From: DP-36 sp036004365
GTDB lineage: Bacteria > Desulfobacterota > Binatia > UBA9968
Reading direction: 5' to 3'
NCBI GenBank assembly: GCA_036004365.1
Contig: DASYRN010000200.1
Coordinates: forward strand, 5,766 to 69,765
Length of the DNA stretch: 64,000 nt
Shown here: positions 63,890-64,000 of the stretch, piece after piece
Layout: the number at the start of each line of letters is the position of its first letter
Numbering within the stretch: the first letter of the stretch is position 1
Translations under genes and position numbers: made by a program
Notes under the pieces: model-generated
The model's input: the letters and a program-made list of their open reading frames with translations, nothing else
The model's database searches: none
What the model was told of the DNA's origin: nothing

Positions 63890-64000
63890 TTACTTAATCA
63901 CCTTATCCGCTTGGACCAGCACGTGCTGTGGTATCACAAGGCCAAGTTGCTGCGCGGTCTTTAGGTTGATGAAAATCTCAAATTTGGCCGGCAGCTTCAC
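63890..64000 (-). CDS. ABC transporter substrate-binding protein, 3' end only
   Basis: The last 36 codons of a gene that begins beyond the window: KLPAKFEIFINLKTAQQLGL then VIPQHVLVQADKVIK and TAA. This ending (FEIxINLKTAxxLGLxIPxxxLxxADxVI) is characteristic of the PF04392 ABC substrate-binding family (TrpX/YtlA-like), which is abundant in soil deltaproteobacterial and related genomes. Substrate cannot be told. Confidence 0.85.
   Translation of the reverse strand: MKLPAKFEIFINLKTAQQLGLVIPQHVLVQADKVIK

Overview
The window is a chromosomal segment, about mid-50s % G+C by eye, from a Gram-negative bacterium. LptF/LptG, an MlaC-type periplasmic protein and a Cache-domain MCP imply an outer membrane and periplasm. 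The tig-clpP-clpX-lon-hup block, the Pro-Arg-His-Lys tRNA cluster, long rpoB and rpoC genes, and a PF04392-type ABC substrate-binding protein together fit a deltaproteobacterial-grade lineage (Desulfobacterota, Binatota, Methylomirabilota and similar). This placement is inference; there is no rRNA in the window to settle it.

Layout. (1) 1-8813, minus strand: a chemosensory operon reading HTH protein, CheR-TPR, CheW, CheW, MCP, CheA-REC hybrid, CheB, response regulator (cut by the window edge). Its gene content is that of Wsp-like, non-flagellar arrays. A -24/-12 (sigma-54-like) element lies just upstream. (2) 9098-13880, plus strand: yggS, yggT, a YhaM-like HD exoribonuclease, an aldehyde dehydrogenase, rph and rdgB, closely spaced. 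(3) 13923-16923: tRNA-Pro, -Arg, -His and -Lys, an unrecognised ORF, a lytic transglycosylase, an MlaC-like protein and tRNA-Leu. (4) 17011-23068: tig, clpP, clpX, lon and an HU gene, a protein-quality-control block. (5) 23130-28422: tRNA-Val, tRNA-Asp, rplM, rpsI, argC, with lptF-lptG on the opposite strand, then an rlmB-like methyltransferase. (6) 28661-60756: one co-directional translation/transcription superoperon: tRNA-Thr-Tyr-Gly-Thr, tuf, rpmG, tRNA-Trp, secE, nusG, rplK-A-J-L, rpoB-C, rpsL-G, fusA, then the S10, spc and alpha clusters through rplQ. rpmD (L30) is absent between rpsE and rplO, and there is no tuf after fusA. (7) 60905-64000: a small cupin protein; then on the minus strand a membrane sensor histidine kinase with its own -24/-12-like element, and the 3' end of an ABC substrate-binding protein.

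The most unusual signal is in the gaps. Nearly every spacer longer than about 50 nt in the ribosomal superoperon, and several tRNA spacers, holds an imperfect palindrome with 7-17 nt arms around a short loop. Four of them (rplW-rplB, rpsC-rplP, rplN-rplX, rpmJ-rpsM) belong to one sequence family built on ATTTTGGATT / AATCCAAAAT; three of these also share a 27-nt left half. The others use different short words in the same architecture. The second unusual signal is a pair of -24/-12 motifs, 14 of 16 bases identical and about 55 kb apart, placed upstream of the chemosensory operon and of the sensor kinase.
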